NCBI GenBank assembly: GCA_934636715.1
Contig: CAKUBE010000019.1
Span: forward strand, 1 to 17,880
Source: an uncultured Arachnia sp.
Lineage (GTDB): Bacteria; Actinomycetota; Actinomycetes; Propionibacteriales; Propionibacteriaceae
Reading direction: 5' to 3'
Length of the DNA stretch: 17,880 nt
Part shown: positions 16,171 through 17,880 of the stretch, piece by piece
Numbering within the stretch: position 1 is the stretch's first letter
How the letters are laid out: every line of letters begins with the position of its first letter
Position numbers and translations under genes: made by a program
Notes under the pieces: model-generated
Seen by the model: only the letters and a program-made list of their open reading frames with translations
What the model was told of the DNA's origin: nothing
Database searches by the model: none

Positions 16171-16952
16171 CTGATCCCCCGGGCGCTCCACCGCCCATCG
16201 GACCTGCCGACCGACAGCGGCATCCCGAACGCGGTGCTCAGGTTCTCGCTCGTCAGGGCATGCTCGATGGGCCCGGCCGCGACGACGCGGCCCAGGTTCA
16301 GCAGCAGGCAGTGCGTGATCCCCTCCGGGATCTCCTCCACGTGATGCGTGACCAGCACCGTCGCGGGTGAGTCCTCGTCGAGGCAGATCTCCGACAGCGT
16401 CTGAACGAGCGCCTCGCGGCCCGCGAGGTCGAGGCCGCCCGCGGGCTCGTCGAGCAGCAGCAGCTCGGGGTCGGTCATCAGCGCCCTGGCGATCTGGACG
16501 CGCTTGCGCTCGCCCTCGCTCAGCGTGCCGAAGGTGCGGTCCGCGAGGCCGCCGACCCGCAGCGAGGCCAGCAGTTGCTCGGCGCGGGCGACGTCGTACT
16601 CGTCGTACTCCTCGCGCCAGCGGCCGACGATGGCGTACGCGGCCGACAGCACGAGGTCGCGGACGCGTTCGCCGTCGGGGATCCGCTGCGCGAGCGCGGA
16701 GGACGTGAGGCCGATCCGGGGCCGGAGTTCGAAGACATCGACGGCGCCGATCACCTCGTCGAGGATCCCGACGACCCCCTCGGTGGGGTGCATCTGCGCG
16801 GAGAGGAGCTGCAGCAGCGTGGTCTTGCCCGCGCCGTTGGGGCCGATCACGACCCAGCGCTCGCCCTCGTCGATCCGCAGCGACACGTCGTCCAGCAGGA
16901 CCGCGTTGCCGCGCCTGATCGTCACACCCGCAAGTTCCGCCACCGCTGCCAT
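16167..16952 (-). CDS. Stand-alone ABC transporter ATPase
   Basis: The 261-residue protein is a single ABC ATPase domain with all core motifs: Walker A GPNGAGKTT (37-45), signature LSEGE (144-148), Walker B LLLDEP (165-170) and the switch histidine in VTHHVEE (H203/H204). No permease or binding protein is adjacent. It heads a coupled ABC-NfeD-SPFH operon, so it may act with an unlinked permease or in a non-transport role (YlmA-like ATPases are the nearest type I can recall). The ATG at 16952 lies 21 nt after the fabI stop. TAGGTT ends 7 nt before it; the upstream GGTAGG could be read as a weak Shine-Dalgarno, so leaderless or coupled expression are both possible. Confidence 0.9.
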   Translation of the reverse strand: MAAVAELAGVTIRRGNAVLLDDVSLRIDEGERWVVIGPNGAGKTTLLQLLSAQMHPTEGVVGILDEVIGAVDVFELRPRIGLTSSALAQRIPDGERVRDLVLSAAYAIVGRWREEYDEYDVARAEQLLASLRVGGLADRTFGTLSEGERKRVQIARALMTDPELLLLDEPAGGLDLAGREALVQTLSEICLDEDSPATVLVTHHVEEIPEGITHCLLLNLGRVVAAGPIEHALTSENLSTAFGMPLSVGRSDGRWSARGIR

Positions 16953-16959
16953 GGCACCA

Positions 16960-16965
16960 AACCTA
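16960..16965 (-). promoter_or_regulatory. Candidate leaderless promoter -10 for the ABC-NfeD-SPFH operon
   Basis: Minus-strand TAGGTT fits TAnnnT and ends 7 nt before the ATG at 16952, in the 21-nt gap after fabI. It could give the operon its own transcript independent of fabG-fabI. It is a short, degenerate motif, so support is modest. Confidence 0.35.
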
Positions 16966-16973
16966 CCGGGTCG

Positions 16974-17747
16974 TCAGGCCCCCGTGGAGTGGAGGCCGCC
17001 GTCGACGTGGATCATCTCGCCGGTGGTGGCCGGGAACCAGTCGCTGAGCAGTGCCACGATCGCCTTGGCCGAGGGCACGGCGTCGCTCGCGTCCCAGGAA
17101 AGCGGCGCGCGCTCGGCCCAGATGTCGTTGAACGCCGAGGCGCCGGGGATGGCCTTCTTCGCGACGGTGTCGACGGGGCCGGCGGCGACCAGGTTGCAGC
17201 GGATGCCGTCCGGGCCGAGGTAGCGGGCGAGGTACCGCGAAGTCGACTCCAGCGCGGCCTTCGCCACGCCCATCCAGTCGTAGGTGGGCCACGAGACGCG
17301 CGCGTCGAACGTGAGCCCGACGACGCTCGCGCCGCGGTTCAGGATCGGCTTGGCGGCCATGGTGAGCGACTGCAGCGAGTACGCCGAGATGTGCAGCGCG
17401 TTGCCGACCGAGTCCCAGTCGGTGGTCAGGAACGCGCCGCCGAGGGCCTTCTCGGGGTCCGCGTAGGCGATGGAGTGGACGATGCCGTCGAGGCCGCCGT
17501 CGAAGTGCTCGCTCAGCAGCTCCGGCAGGGCGGCGAGGTGCTCGGGGTTGGTGACGTCCACCTCGACGATCGGCGGGGCCGGATCGAGCTTCGAGATGGC
17601 GCGCGTGGCCGGTGCGACGGCGCGGCCCGCGGCCGAGACGACGACGTTGGCGCCCTCGCGCTGCGCGATCTCGACGGCGGCGTACGCGATCGAGGTGCGC
17701 ATCGTCACGCCGGTGACGAGGATGTTCTTGCCTTCGAGGATTCCCAT
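16974..17747 (-). CDS. fabI: Enoyl-[acyl-carrier-protein] reductase, InhA/FabI type
   Basis: This enzyme catalyses the last reduction of each fatty-acid elongation cycle (trans-2-enoyl-ACP to acyl-ACP with NADH). The 257-residue SDR-fold protein begins MGILEGKNILVTGVTMRTSI, with the divergent nucleotide-binding loop of FabI/InhA rather than the TGxxxGxG of FabG. The catalytic pair is Y156 and K163 (YDWMGVAK, Y-x6-K spacing), and HSIAY (91-95) matches the InhA HSIGF region. I chose the ATG at 17747 because AAGGA lies just upstream; a GTG-type extension would run into the preceding fabG. It sits 22 nt after fabG, the mabA-inhA arrangement. Confidence 0.96.
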   Translation of the reverse strand: MGILEGKNILVTGVTMRTSIAYAAVEIAQREGANVVVSAAGRAVAPATRAISKLDPAPPIVEVDVTNPEHLAALPELLSEHFDGGLDGIVHSIAYADPEKALGGAFLTTDWDSVGNALHISAYSLQSLTMAAKPILNRGASVVGLTFDARVSWPTYDWMGVAKAALESTSRYLARYLGPDGIRCNLVAAGPVDTVAKKAIPGASAFNDIWAERAPLSWDASDAVPSAKAIVALLSDWFPATTGEMIHVDGGLHSTGA

Positions 17748-17769
17748 GTCAGTCCTTCGTTGTTGCTTG

Positions 17770-17880
<111 letters not shown>

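Overview
The window reads as chromosomal DNA from a high-G+C actinobacterium. A propionibacterium-like member of the Propionibacteriales is a plausible guess from gene order and style, but the sequence alone does not prove it. Supporting signs are strong G/C bias at third codon positions, the order rpsB-tsf-pyrH-frr-cdsA-rlmN with a secreted M23-type gene divergent from rpsB and a xerC-type gene beside it, a fabG-fabI (mabA-inhA-like) pair, and several genes that look leaderless.

Layout. Positions 1-443 (+) hold the 3' end of a tetratricopeptide-repeat protein with 138-nt tandem repeats. It converges on gdhA (NADP-type glutamate dehydrogenase, 490-1830, -) across a perfect 13-bp hairpin. From 9559 down to 1914 the minus strand carries a long co-directional series: rpsB, tsf, a 15-bp hairpin, pyrH, frr, cdsA, rlmN, then an ECF vitamin-type transporter made of an S component and a single fused A-A-T polypeptide. 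A 300-nt divergent intergenic region (9560-9859) separates rpsB from a secreted M23-like protein (+). It contains leader hairpins and a perfect 9-bp DnaA box.

The right half alternates strands: M23 (+), xerC (-), def (+), a SpoU-family RNA 2'-O-methyltransferase (-), a fused pabB-pabC (+), then a minus-strand block of fabG (partial), fabI, an orphan ABC ATPase, NfeD-like and SPFH/band-7 genes. The convergent ends here are very tight: a 48-nt overlap, a 1-nt gap and a 180-nt overlap.

Functionally this is mainly core biology: translation (S2, EF-Ts, RRF, RlmN, Def, SpoU), UMP and phospholipid precursor synthesis (PyrH, CdsA), fatty-acid elongation (FabG, FabI), folate (PabBC), chromosome dimer resolution (XerC), nitrogen assimilation (GdhA) and membrane organisation (NfeD/SPFH). 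I see no mobile element, CRISPR array, tRNA or rRNA. The points most worth a second look are the asymmetric, half-degenerate ATPase sites of the fused ECF transporter, the M23-like protein lacking both catalytic histidines, the SPFH C-terminus encoded antisense to pabC, the paired leaderless promoters at 12.8 kb, and the truncated TPR-repeat gene at the left edge. I found no clear new multi-gene system.
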